Shown here one piece after another: positions 1 to 5,919 of a stretch of DNA of 9,882 bases (position 1 is the first letter of the stretch; every line of letters begins with the position of its first letter). Position numbers and translations under genes: made by a program. This stretch comes from CBDCWA01 sp046048295 (GTDB lineage Bacteria; Pseudomonadota; Alphaproteobacteria; Rhizobiales; Hyphomicrobiaceae). The notes beneath the pieces are model-generated. The model saw nothing but the letters and a program-made list of their open reading frames with translations. It searched no databases and was not told the DNA's origin. Where the stretch lies: positions 1-9,882 of the forward strand of contig JBJOGJ010000144.1 in the NCBI GenBank assembly GCA_046048295.1, in the 5' to 3' direction.

Positions 1-32
1 CGGTGCCAGGCGAGAGGCGGCCACTCTACACG

Positions 33-150
33 TGTCATCCCGGACGAGCGTAGCGAGATCCGGGACCCAGAGGCTGTGCGGCGATGGGCTCGTGTCGTGG
101 CCCCTGGGTCCCGGCTCTGCGCGGCTGGCGCCGCTTGGCCGGGATGACAG
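33..150. repeat. Palindromic repeat doublet, family B (full copy)
   Basis: Two hairpin-forming arms face each other. The outer ends are TGTCATCCCGG (33-43) and CCGGGATGACA (139-149), exact inverted copies. Inside them CCGGGACCCAG (60-70) and CTGGGTCCCGG (104-114) are also exact inverted copies. Each arm can fold alone: CCCGG 39-43 with CCGGG 60-64, and CCCGG 110-114 with CCGGG 139-143. This is the layout of an intergenic REP doublet. The right arm recurs at 5045-5108. It lies just upstream of the oxygenase gene and accounts for an artificial upstream extension of that reading frame. Confidence 0.85.
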
Positions 151-293
151 TGTGGGCAAGGGTAGAGGGTGCGGCCGGGGGCTCGAAGGGGCGGTTGCAG
201 AGGCAGGCGGGAGAATCTGGCATTGCCGCCTTCACAGCGTCACCGTCCTTCGGGTACCAAGGGGTGAATTCCCTTGCGGACGGGAGAAGTGCC

Positions 294-932
294 ATGCCGG
301 AATCCACAACGCCATCGCTCAAGGAGCGTGAACTCGAACTGCAGTTCGTGACGCCGTTCATGCGCCGGCGCTACGCGGACGTCGAGGAACTCAACCAGGA
401 TCTGCAAAAGCTGCTCAAGAAGATCCAGCAGACCGAGCCGAACCACGGCAAGGGCAAGTCCACGGTCGGCGGCTATCACACGGACATGCAACTTTTCAAC
501 CGTAAGGAGCCGTGTCTCAAGGTGCTTTCCGACATGATCCAGGAGGCGCTGCGCGACTACATCACGGAATACGTCAAGCACTCCTGTACGTCACCGCCGG
601 AGATGAAGGGCGTCCGGTTATGGGGATGGTCGGTCATCCTGCGTCCGGGGGATCTCAACGTGGCGCACATCCACCCCGACGCGCGTGTCTCGGGCGTCTA
701 CTACTGCAAGGTGCCGATGAGCAAAAAGAGCAAGGAGGAGGAGGGGGCGATCATGTTCTCCGATCCGCGCCCGCGCGCCGAGATGAATGCCATCCCGAAC
801 CAGATCGGCGACATCATCATCCAGCCCGAGGAAGGTATGATGGTGTTGTTCCCAGCCTATCACCAGCATGCCGTGCTGCCGTTCAGGGAGCCTGGCGAGC
901 GCATGTGCATCGCGTTCAATGCGTGGTTCTGA
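294..932 (+). CDS. Putative 2OG-Fe(II) oxygenase (TIGR02466 / 2OG-FeII_Oxy_5-like)
   Basis: The 212-residue protein has the C-terminal double-stranded beta-helix signature of the TIGR02466-type putative 2-oxoglutarate/Fe(II) oxygenases. The stretch at residues 110-140 reads WGWSVILRPGD, then AHIHPDARVSGVYYCKVP. A DPRPR segment follows near 157-161, then LFPAYHQHAVLPF (185-197) and ERMCIAFNAWF at the end. H125 and/or H127 with H192 are the likely metal ligands, and R203 is the likely 2-oxoglutarate anchor; these assignments come from the family pattern. The substrate is unknown and the protein appears cytosolic, with no signal peptide. I chose the ATG at 294 because GGAGA lies 6 nt upstream and because the reading frame further upstream consists of the palindromic repeat. 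Relatives occur in phages and cyanobacteria as well as proteobacteria. It stands alone, with 160 bp to the next gene. Confidence 0.8.
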   Translation: MPESTTPSLKERELELQFVTPFMRRRYADVEELNQDLQKLLKKIQQTEPNHGKGKSTVGGYHTDMQLFNRKEPCLKVLSDMIQEALRDYITEYVKHSCTSPPEMKGVRLWGWSVILRPGDLNVAHIHPDARVSGVYYCKVPMSKKSKEEEGAIMFSDPRPRAEMNAIPNQIGDIIIQPEEGMMVLFPAYHQHAVLPFREPGERMCIAFNAWF

Positions 933-1092
933 TCCGGCCGGTGAGCCAGTGGCGAGACGGCGACGATTTGCGATCCGTCAAGTTGGGCAAATGCATTCGC
1001 CTGTAATCTGAGATCATGGTGCCATTGTCCAGCAAGCGGCTTCGCGTCGGGTGGACGGGCAGTGGCGAAGTTTATTCGGGGAGTTCGTGGCG

Positions 1093-1887
1093 ATGCTTTT
1101 GCGCGGCAAAGGTTCACTGGCGATTTTTGCGCTCCTGGCGGCCGTCGGGTCAGCGCCGGCGACTGCTGCTGATTGTCCGAAATACGAGGGGCGGGTGGCT
1201 CTCGAATCGGTTTCGCACCTGCCCGAGTATCAGAATGCGGGGCCGTACGATCCGGGCGACTACGAGAAGAAGCTTCTCGAGGACCTGACGTTCGTCGACT
1301 GCGATGGCACACGCTACACGGCAAAGAAGGGCACTGTGGTGAACGGCGCTTCGATACCGCGGGCCGCATGGAGCGCACTCGGCTACACGCCCTGGTCCGG
1401 AAAGCTGGAGAAGCCCGCAATCATTCATGACGACCAGTGCGAGCGCGTGATGATGACCTCAGAGAAGGTGCATTCCCTTTTTCATGACGGTTTGGTTCGG
1501 GAGGGCGTCTCTGCCTGGGATGCCGGGTTCATGTATGGTGCTGTCAGAGCTTTCGGTCCGCAGTGGACAGAGCCAGGTGGAAAGGTCCACCGACCATCTT
1601 GGAAGGAAGGTGTCTGGAACGGGATCCAATTGATCAGGCAGCAAATGGGGCTGAAGGTAATGACGGTCGAGAAAGGGGGAAAGGCGTTCGTTACCCTCAG
1701 TCCGGTGCGCCGCGGGCTGAAGCTCGACGGTAGTGCCAACGACCGCAAGAAGATCGACGAGATGATCGAGCAGTTGCAGCAGGTGGACCAGGATATCAAG
1801 CAGCTGAACCTCGGCGGCAAGTTCTCGATCAAGTCGCTCGGCGCGGGAAACAGCCTTTCCTACACCAAGCCGCTGGAGCGGCAGTAA
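1093..1887 (+). CDS. Secreted DUF1353 domain protein with C-terminal helical tail
   Basis: The 264-residue product begins with a clear Sec signal peptide: basic LLRGKG, a hydrophobic core at residues 9-19, and likely cleavage after ATA or ATAA at 23-26. Residues 60-160 match the DUF1353 pattern: TAKKGTVVNGASIPRAAW (76-93), then PAIIHDDQCERV (108-119) with the conserved His-Asp at 112-113, and a VHSLFHDGLV...AVRAFG helix region (126-154). The tail at 216-240 is charged and helical (NDRKKIDEMIEQLQQVDQDIK), probably a short coiled coil. The molecular function of DUF1353 is not established; many members are phage-encoded and lack a signal, so an exported form is unusual. Start: ATG 1093, with GGGGGAG at 1077-1083; GTG 1087 is possible but too close to that site. 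It converges on the nucleotidyltransferase gene with a 16-nt gap. Confidence 0.8.
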   Translation: MLLRGKGSLAIFALLAAVGSAPATAADCPKYEGRVALESVSHLPEYQNAGPYDPGDYEKKLLEDLTFVDCDGTRYTAKKGTVVNGASIPRAAWSALGYTPWSGKLEKPAIIHDDQCERVMMTSEKVHSLFHDGLVREGVSAWDAGFMYGAVRAFGPQWTEPGGKVHRPSWKEGVWNGIQLIRQQMGLKVMTVEKGGKAFVTLSPVRRGLKLDGSANDRKKIDEMIEQLQQVDQDIKQLNLGGKFSIKSLGAGNSLSYTKPLERQ

Positions 1888-1903
1888 GCGGCTGCGGTGG
1901 ACG

Positions 1904-2641
1904 TCAGCCTGCGGCGAGGCGCCGGCAGGCGTCGACGAGGCCTTTGAGTTCGGTGCGTCTCGCAAACAGGGCATCAGGGTTCTCCGCGCGGCGGCGGCAG
2001 GTGAGCGCGGCGTCGACGAGGCCGAGGTCGAGGCCGCAATCGTCCTCGTCGTGCAGGTAGGCGACGGCGGTGTCGTTGGAGGCCATCAGGCCGGTCTGCC
2101 AGGAGTATGCAAAGCGGGCGGCATAGAGCACGGCGCGGACCATCGGCTTGTGGTCAGCCGGCTCCAGGGTGGTGAGGGCGGCGAGGCGAGCGCAGTTGCT
2201 TTCCCAGTTGTCGAGCGGTGCGCCGGAGAGATAGGCGCGCACGTCGGCGCGTGCGGGTCGTGCTGGCGCAATGCGCTCGCGCTCGCATACGGCGATGGCG
2301 TGATCGAGGTAGTCGAGGCGGTCGAGCGGCGGGAAGCGGCCGGCAGCGAAGGTACGGTCGGTCCAGAATATCGAGATTTTTTTCGCGAGCTCCGGCGCGA
2401 TCGCGGCGCCGGTTTCCTTCACGTTGGCGAGCATGTCGCCGGTCAGGCCGCGTTCGGTCACGAGGCCGATGTCGAGGTCGCTGTAGCGGCGGGAGAAGCC
2501 GCCGTGGGCGAGGCTGCCCAGAAGGTAGAGCCCGATGAGGTTGTCGCCAAGGGTATTTGAGACGGGCGTGGAGAGGTCGCGAATGAAGCGGGTGGCGGCG
2601 CTCAGGGCGTCGGCGTCGAGATCTGCGTGAGTGTCCGGCAT
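1904..2641 (-). CDS. AadA-like nucleotidyltransferase (aminoglycoside adenylyltransferase family)
   Basis: The 245-residue protein has the polymerase-beta-type nucleotidyltransferase motif GSLAHGGFSRRYSDLDIGLV at residues 42-61. Gly42-Ser43 and the metal-binding pair Asp55/Asp57 are intact, and the third acidic residue would lie in the following strands. The C-terminal part (about 160-240) is helical and contains VLYAARFAYSWQTGLMASND (171-190) followed by TAVAYL, which resembles the second domain of AadA/ANT(3'') proteins. The reaction is expected to be transfer of a nucleotide from NTP to a small hydroxylated acceptor. Resistance to streptomycin or spectinomycin cannot be assumed, because many chromosomal relatives have unknown substrates. 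The ATG at 2641 has only a weak GGAA upstream. The frame stays open far upstream, but that part is antisense to the peptidase-like gene. No signal peptide is seen. Confidence 0.75.
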   Translation of the reverse strand: MPDTHADLDADALSAATRFIRDLSTPVSNTLGDNLIGLYLLGSLAHGGFSRRYSDLDIGLVTERGLTGDMLANVKETGAAIAPELAKKISIFWTDRTFAAGRFPPLDRLDYLDHAIAVCERERIAPARPARADVRAYLSGAPLDNWESNCARLAALTTLEPADHKPMVRAVLYAARFAYSWQTGLMASNDTAVAYLHDEDDCGLDLGLVDAALTCRRRAENPDALFARRTELKGLVDACRRLAAG

Positions 2642-2706
2642 CGTCGTTCCAGCGGGTTGGGGCTGGCATGAAAGCAGGCGGCGGCAGAGTGGGCAAGGGC
2701 GTTGGC

Positions 2707-2717
2707 GGGGGGGGGGG
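2707..2717. repeat. Homopolymer run of 11 G in divergent intergenic spacer
   Basis: Eleven consecutive G residues lie in the 210-bp spacer between the divergent nucleotidyltransferase and peptidase-like genes, followed by A and GGG. Tracts of this length are prone to slipped-strand length change. The rest of the spacer shows no convincing promoter hexamers or palindromes by eye. Confidence 0.9.
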
Positions 2718-2851
2718 GAGGGATGGTTGGGGGCTGTGAGGTGCGCCAATTTTCGCCCGATTTGTGCGCAAGCTGATGACAGCAGACCAAGTGCGGGGGC
2801 GGAGGCAAGCGGCAGGCCGCCGATACCCACCGCCAGCGGGAGTAGAGGGGC

Positions 2852-3457
2852 ATGCTCGCCATACTGACGCCGTTGCGGAATTTCGGCGCCATCATCCAGG
2901 GCTGGTTTATCGGTTCGCCGCCCGAACAGCGGCGCGCGCGGCGCAAGGCGCCTGAGCCGGCGCGCCAAGAGGTGCAGGACGCCGTCGTTGTCGCCCCGGA
3001 GCCGGTGCCGCAGGCGAAGCTCAATCAGCGTCACCCGACGCTGTGGCGCGTGCAAAGCAGCGACAAGCGGCGCAAGACATGGTGCGGCCCGACGGCGGTG
3101 TCCGCGATCACCGGCATCGATCCGGCCGAGGTGCATCGCGTCATCCAGCATTCGCGCGGCGGCAAGGCGGTGATGGGAACCTACCCGCACGAGCTCGAGC
3201 TGGCGCTCAATCATTTCGGCTACCGGCTGGTGTGGGTGGAGGACCGGTCGGCCGATCCGCCGACGCTCGCCACCTGGGAGCGCGAGCGGGCGGACATGGA
3301 GGCCGCCTACATCGTCATGGTGACTGGCCACTGGGTCGCTGTGCGCGGGCGCTGGTTCTGCGACACGTTCACCCGTGGCGAGCCGGTTCCGATCAAGAAG
3401 GCGCCGCGGCGCAGGAAGCGCGTGCAGCACGTCTATAAGGTTGTGATGCGAGGGTAG
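2852..3457 (+). CDS. Papain-fold cysteine-peptidase-like protein of unknown role
   Basis: The 201-residue protein carries a putative Cys-His-Asp triad in papain-fold order. It has TWCGPTAVSAITG (residues 76-88, Cys78), GHWVAVRGRWFCDTFTRGEP (159-178) with His160, and Asp171. C39-like and related bacterial peptidases share this layout: Cys at the start of a helix after a Trp/Thr, then His-Trp on a strand, then Asp. The N-terminal 20 residues are mildly hydrophobic (MLAILTPLRNFGAIIQGWFI) but no signal cleavage site follows, so it is probably cytosolic or peripheral. Residues 25-60 form a Pro/Arg/Glu-rich linker, and the C-terminus (181-192) is strongly basic. The ATG at 2852 has GGGAG at 2838-2842, 9 nt away. 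There is no peptide-exporter ABC gene next to it, so a bacteriocin-leader role is not supported. I cannot name a family with certainty. Confidence 0.65.
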   Translation: MLAILTPLRNFGAIIQGWFIGSPPEQRRARRKAPEPARQEVQDAVVVAPEPVPQAKLNQRHPTLWRVQSSDKRRKTWCGPTAVSAITGIDPAEVHRVIQHSRGGKAVMGTYPHELELALNHFGYRLVWVEDRSADPPTLATWERERADMEAAYIVMVTGHWVAVRGRWFCDTFTRGEPVPIKKAPRRRKRVQHVYKVVMRG

Positions 3458-3603
3458 GGGCGGCGGCGCCATCATCAACGTTGGATGGTATGGCGAGTTG
3501 TTGCACGGAAACCACCATCGCCCGGAATGGGGAAATTGTGCTTGCCCGGGGTGGAGCTTAAGAGCAGATACTGCTTCAGAACGAACTTTGGGCCATTTGA
3601 GCA

Positions 3604-4164
3604 ATGCGGTTGGGGAAAAGAACTGCGGCAGCGGTCGTCGGACTGGCGGGCGCGCTCATTCTGGGTGCGATGTCCGTGGACGCGCGCGCGCAGCAATTGG
3701 TCAACGAGGTGAAGCTCGGCGTCCTGGCGCACGACGTGCCCGATCTGTGGAGCGGGTTCCAGCGCGAGGATCGTTGGGCCGACATCAACGCCGAAGTCAT
3801 ATTTGCGCCGTCGCTACCGCTGTTCGGCGGGACGCTAAGTCCTGCGCTCGGGGCCTCGATAAATACCAATGGCGATACGAGCCGGGCGTATCTCGACGCG
3901 CGCTGGCAACTGGAACTGCCGTCATCCCTGTTCCTGGGCATTGGCATCGGCGCCGCGATCCATGATGGCGAACTCGATCCGATCGATGCCGGGCGGAAGG
4001 CGCTTGGTTCACGCGTGCTGTTCCATGTGCCTCTCGAGATCGGATTGCGACTCGACGAACGCAACAGCATCTCGATCTATTACGAGCACTACTCCAACGG
4101 CGAACTCGCCCGTTACAACGAGGGCATGGACAGTCTGGGTGTCCGCTACGGCCGGAAGCTGTAG
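3604..4164 (+). CDS. PagL-like lipid A 3-O-deacylase (acyloxyacyl hydrolase)
   Basis: The 186-residue product starts with a signal peptide (RLGKR, hydrophobic 8-22, cleavage near ARA-QQ at 27-31). It continues as alternating beta strands typical of an eight-stranded outer-membrane barrel. The C-terminal signature YYEHYSNGELARYNEGMDSL (159-178) followed by RYGRKL matches PagL-family enzymes, which remove the 3-linked acyl chain from lipid A in the outer membrane. His162 and Ser164 are the expected catalytic pair. Asp176 sits where, by my recollection, Pseudomonas PagL has its catalytic Glu; an acidic residue is kept but shorter. The length fits the family. The ATG at 3604 has no strong Shine-Dalgarno site, only TTTGAG close by. 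It is probably a single transcription unit, 146 bp after the peptidase-like gene. Confidence 0.8.
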   Translation: MRLGKRTAAAVVGLAGALILGAMSVDARAQQLVNEVKLGVLAHDVPDLWSGFQREDRWADINAEVIFAPSLPLFGGTLSPALGASINTNGDTSRAYLDARWQLELPSSLFLGIGIGAAIHDGELDPIDAGRKALGSRVLFHVPLEIGLRLDERNSISIYYEHYSNGELARYNEGMDSLGVRYGRKL

Positions 4165-4562
4165 CACGACAGATCGGCCAATCACCTGCGCATGGCGGAG
4201 AGCGCCGGCAGCCCGAGGCTGCGGCGTTGTGAAGGTACTTCGCTTTCCCCCAAGGGGGACGGGACGGCCTGGCCGCCGAAACTCTAGCATTGAATGGGAC
4301 CAACACCGCCCCGTGTCATGGTGCACACGCTGCAACGCCCGGCCGGTCCATCCTACCGGCGGTTTGCTTCGCCTTGCCTGCCTTGCGGCCGCGAGCCTCC
4401 GCACGCGCAGCGCGCTCCAGCTGATGGGTAGCGGCTCTGCACCAGGCCCCGTCTCCTCCTTCGCCCAGCTCGCGACCAAGCCCCAGTGAGACGGGTGCGG
4501 AGGAGTATGCGGGAAGGTAGGAGGGCGGGGATAAGTGGTTTTCTGGTGGCGTTCTCGGCAAT
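4165..4562. other. 398-bp intergenic region with nested inverted repeats; possible structured RNA
   Basis: No reading frame here looks like a protein. Several exact inverted repeats are present. TCCCCC/GGGGGA is at 4246-4259 with a 2-nt gap, and GCCGGT/ACCGGC is at 4342-4347 and 4355-4360. A nested pair follows: CCTCCGCAC (4396-4404) with GTGCGGAGG (4495-4503), enclosing CCCGTCTC (4448-4455) with GAGACGGG (4488-4495). The 3' arms of the nested pair abut, so the two helices could stack. The region does not match what I can recall of tmRNA, RNase P, SRP or 6S RNA, and it has no obvious T-run terminator. Strand cannot be assigned. Confidence 0.4.
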
Positions 4563-4868
4563 CTAATCCGGCAACGCGCAGCGGATAAGCATCAGCAGCA
4601 GGATCAGCAGCGTTAGCCACGGCGTCAGGCGGAAGGCATGTGGCAAGAACTGGATCCGTGACGGCATCGCGAGTTTGGCAAGACCGACGATGGCATAGCT
4701 CATGACCAGGGCGATGGCGGTTGCGGCCAAATATGTGCGCACTGCCAGGCGGATGCTGTCGGAGTCATAGTTCTGAAAGCCTGGCAGGCAGCTGGACGCG
4801 AACGCAGCGACAATCATGCCGAGCGGAATGACGAAGACGAAGCCGGGTCGCTTGAGCCATTTTGGCAT
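4563..4868 (-). CDS. Small three-helix membrane protein, unknown function
   Basis: The 101-residue product has three hydrophobic segments: about residues 9-25 (GFVFVIPLGMIVAAFAS), 41-67 (LAVRTYLAATAIALVMSYAI onward) and 80-98 (RLTPWLTLLILLLMLIRCA). The short first loop has acidic residues (NYDSDS), and positive residues begin the protein (MPKWLKRP). I recognise no family. It is most likely an inner-membrane protein. I chose ATG 4868, whose first residues form a natural membrane-protein N-terminus. GGAG lies 14 nt upstream, which is longer than usual. An in-frame GTG at 4922 would add 18 polar residues but has no visible ribosome-binding site. It stands between the structured intergenic region and the repeat cluster. 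Confidence 0.6.
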   Translation of the reverse strand: MPKWLKRPGFVFVIPLGMIVAAFASSCLPGFQNYDSDSIRLAVRTYLAATAIALVMSYAIVGLAKLAMPSRIQFLPHAFRLTPWLTLLILLLMLIRCALPD

Positions 4869-5044
4869 GGGGCGGATTTTGTCTCCGTCAGTATGGCAGG
4901 GCGTCGGACTCGGTTGGGCCACGCACTATATGGTCGTGACGGGTTTCCAAAGGGTTGATAGCGCCAGCACCGGGGGCGTGTTGCGAATGGCACCTGCTAG
5001 GAGGCGGAGCTGGCATTGGGCAAGCCGGCGTTTGGACGTGCAAC

Positions 5045-5108
5045 GGGCTCGCGTTGTGGCCCCTGGGTCCCGGCTCGCGCGGCTGGCGCCGCTTGGCCGG
5101 GATGACAG
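5045..5108. repeat. Truncated copy of palindromic repeat family B
   Basis: It matches 86-150 nearly base for base. The match covers GGGCTCG, then GTGGCCCCTGGGTCCCGGCT, the GGCTGGCGCCGCTTGG core and CCGGGATGACAG, with only a few differences and one deletion. Similarity begins inside the spacer of the full copy and the left arm is missing. This makes it a truncated doublet rather than an independent single unit. It has the same orientation as the right arm of the copy at 33-150, and a G-rich tract follows GATGACAG. Confidence 0.85.
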
Positions 5109-5180
5109 AGGGGGGCGGGGTGCGCGCGGCGCGTGTCGGGAGGGAAGACGCCGGGGGTGGCAGGCCGACAAACACACACC

Positions 5181-5210
5181 TGTCATCCTCGGGCTTGTCC
5201 CGAGGATCCA
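5181..5210 (+). repeat. Palindromic repeat family A, copy A1
   Basis: A 30-bp unit, TGTCATCC onward. It forms a perfect 9-bp stem (ATCCTCGGG / CCCGAGGAT) around CTTGT and is preceded by CACC. It lies just past the stop codon of the GIY-YIG gene. It is inverted relative to the copy at 5581-5610 on the other side of that gene. Confidence 0.9.
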
Positions 5211-5240
5211 TTATTCCTGTTGCTCCGGAGGGTGGCGCAT

Positions 5241-5540
5241 TCACCCTTCCATTGCCGGGAAGAGATCATGCCAGTCGGGGTTGGTTTCCTGGATGAGACT
5301 GATCTTCCAGTCGCGGCGATAGCGTTTGAGTGACTTTTCCCGCTGGATTGCATCATTGATGTACTGGTGCGTTTCGTACCAAACCAGTTTTGTGACGTTG
5401 TGTTGTTTTGCGAAGCTGTCGGCTCGTCCTTCGCGATGTTCGGTCATCCGCCGGTAGATGTCATTTGTCACGCCGATGTACAGCGTGCCATAGGGCCGGC
5501 TTGCCAGGACGTAGACGTAGTATGTGTGCCGTTCTGACAT
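5241..5540 (-). CDS. GIY-YIG domain nuclease
   Basis: The 99-residue protein is a single GIY-YIG nuclease domain, the usual size for small stand-alone family members. YVYVLAS at 8-14 is the GIY strand and TLYIGVTNDIYRRMTEH at 19-35 is the YIG strand, with catalytic Arg30/31 and His35. AIQREKSLKRYRRDWKISLI at 64-83 contains the metal-binding Glu68. The end NPDWHDLFP (87-95) is typical of this group. The domain cleaves DNA phosphodiester bonds with a metal cofactor, but the biological substrate of these small proteins is not known. Start: ATG 5540 with GGAG 7 nt upstream. Inverted palindromes bracket the gene, one about 30 bp past the stop and one about 40 bp before the start, so gene and repeats may move or be maintained together. 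Confidence 0.9.
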   Translation of the reverse strand: MSERHTYYVYVLASRPYGTLYIGVTNDIYRRMTEHREGRADSFAKQHNVTKLVWYETHQYINDAIQREKSLKRYRRDWKISLIQETNPDWHDLFPAMEG

Positions 5541-5580
5541 CGGTGTGCTCCATCTGCCGAGGGCGGAGTATGCGGCGCCA

Positions 5581-5610
5581 TGGGTCCTCGGGACAAGCCC
5601 GAGGATGACA
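5581..5610 (-). repeat. Palindromic repeat family A, copy A2
   Basis: This inverted copy of A1 ends in GGATGACA and can form an 8-bp stem (TCCTCGGG / CCCGAGGA). It differs from A1 by one base at its outer edge (GGGTCC for GGATCC). It is followed by CAGATGTGGGTGGGG, a G-rich tail shared with the other copies of this orientation. With A1 it encloses the GIY-YIG gene. Confidence 0.9.
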
Positions 5611-5728
5611 GATGTGGGTGGGGCTTGCGTCCTCAGATATTTGGGCGCGTCGAGACACCGGCATCACATCATGGTTGCGCCAAAGTACGCCATTAGCGTC
5701 AGGCCAATTCCGTCCACGCGCTTTCACC

Positions 5729-5758
5729 TGTCATCCTCGGGCTTGTCCCGAGGATCTA
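5729..5758 (+). repeat. Palindromic repeat family A, copy A3
   Basis: It is nearly identical to A1, including the 9-bp stem and the preceding CACC. The last bases are CTA instead of CCA. It forms an inverted pair with the copy at 5849-5878. Confidence 0.9.
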
Positions 5759-5820
5759 TCGGCGGGCTGGGCACAGTTTGGTGTTGTTTGGGCAAGGGGG
5801 GCGGTGAGGGTGTGTCAGGA

Positions 5821-5837
5821 GCACTGGCTTCCAGTGC
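5821..5837. repeat. Small perfect hairpin between repeats A3 and A4
   Basis: GCACTGG and CCAGTGC pair perfectly (7 bp) around CTT. It sits in the 90-bp spacer of the second inverted pair, with no T-run on either side, so it is not an evident terminator. Confidence 0.7.
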
Positions 5838-5848
5838 AAGTGGACTAA

Positions 5849-5878
5849 TGGGTCCTCGGGACAAGCCCGAGGATGACA
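5849..5878 (-). repeat. Palindromic repeat family A, copy A4
   Basis: It is identical to A2 over the 30-bp unit and is followed by a G-rich tail (GAGGTGGGTGGGG and more). With A3 it forms an inverted pair that encloses no gene. Confidence 0.9.
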
Positions 5879-5919
5879 GAGGTGGGTGGGGTGGGGGTGG
5901 TGGCAATTTCGACCTACGA

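Larger units (their letters stand above)
4869..5240. other. Non-coding stretch holding repeats B2 and A1
   Basis: This stretch upstream of the small membrane protein and downstream of the GIY-YIG gene holds the truncated family-B repeat and the first family-A palindrome. I see no gene in it; the open frames here consist of repeat sequence (DPRDKPEDD- or PRACPED-type translations). Confidence 0.7.
5541..5919. other. Non-coding stretch holding repeats A2, A3 and A4
   Basis: The region upstream of the GIY-YIG gene is occupied by three family-A palindromes, a small hairpin and G-rich tracts. No protein-coding gene is supported; the open frames translate repeat sequence. Confidence 0.7.

Noticed and set aside
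84..293. Longer N-terminus for the oxygenase starting at 84
   Set aside because: The added 70 residues are translated palindromic repeat. ATG 294 has a proper ribosome-binding site.
1890..1909. Terminator between the convergent DUF1353 and nucleotidyltransferase genes
   Set aside because: Only a 5-bp stem (GGCTG/CAGCC) with a 10-nt loop and no T-run; too weak to call.
2642..3604. Upstream extension of the nucleotidyltransferase frame to a 566-residue protein on the minus strand
   Set aside because: The extra part is low-complexity, antisense to the peptidase-like gene with its intact motifs, and crosses the G-run. The domain begins naturally at the ATG at 2641.
4316..4561. 81-codon minus-strand frame in the gene-free interval
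   Set aside because: It has no domain, Arg/Ala/Gly-biased composition and no ribosome-binding site. It overlaps the nested inverted repeats.
5181..5878. CRISPR array from the repeated 30-bp units
   Set aside because: The four units alternate in orientation with unequal spacing (370, 118 and 90 bp), and no cas genes are present.
5724..5906. Small proteins with DPRDKPEDD- or PRACPED-type sequence
   Set aside because: These are translations of the family-A palindromes in different frames and are not genes.
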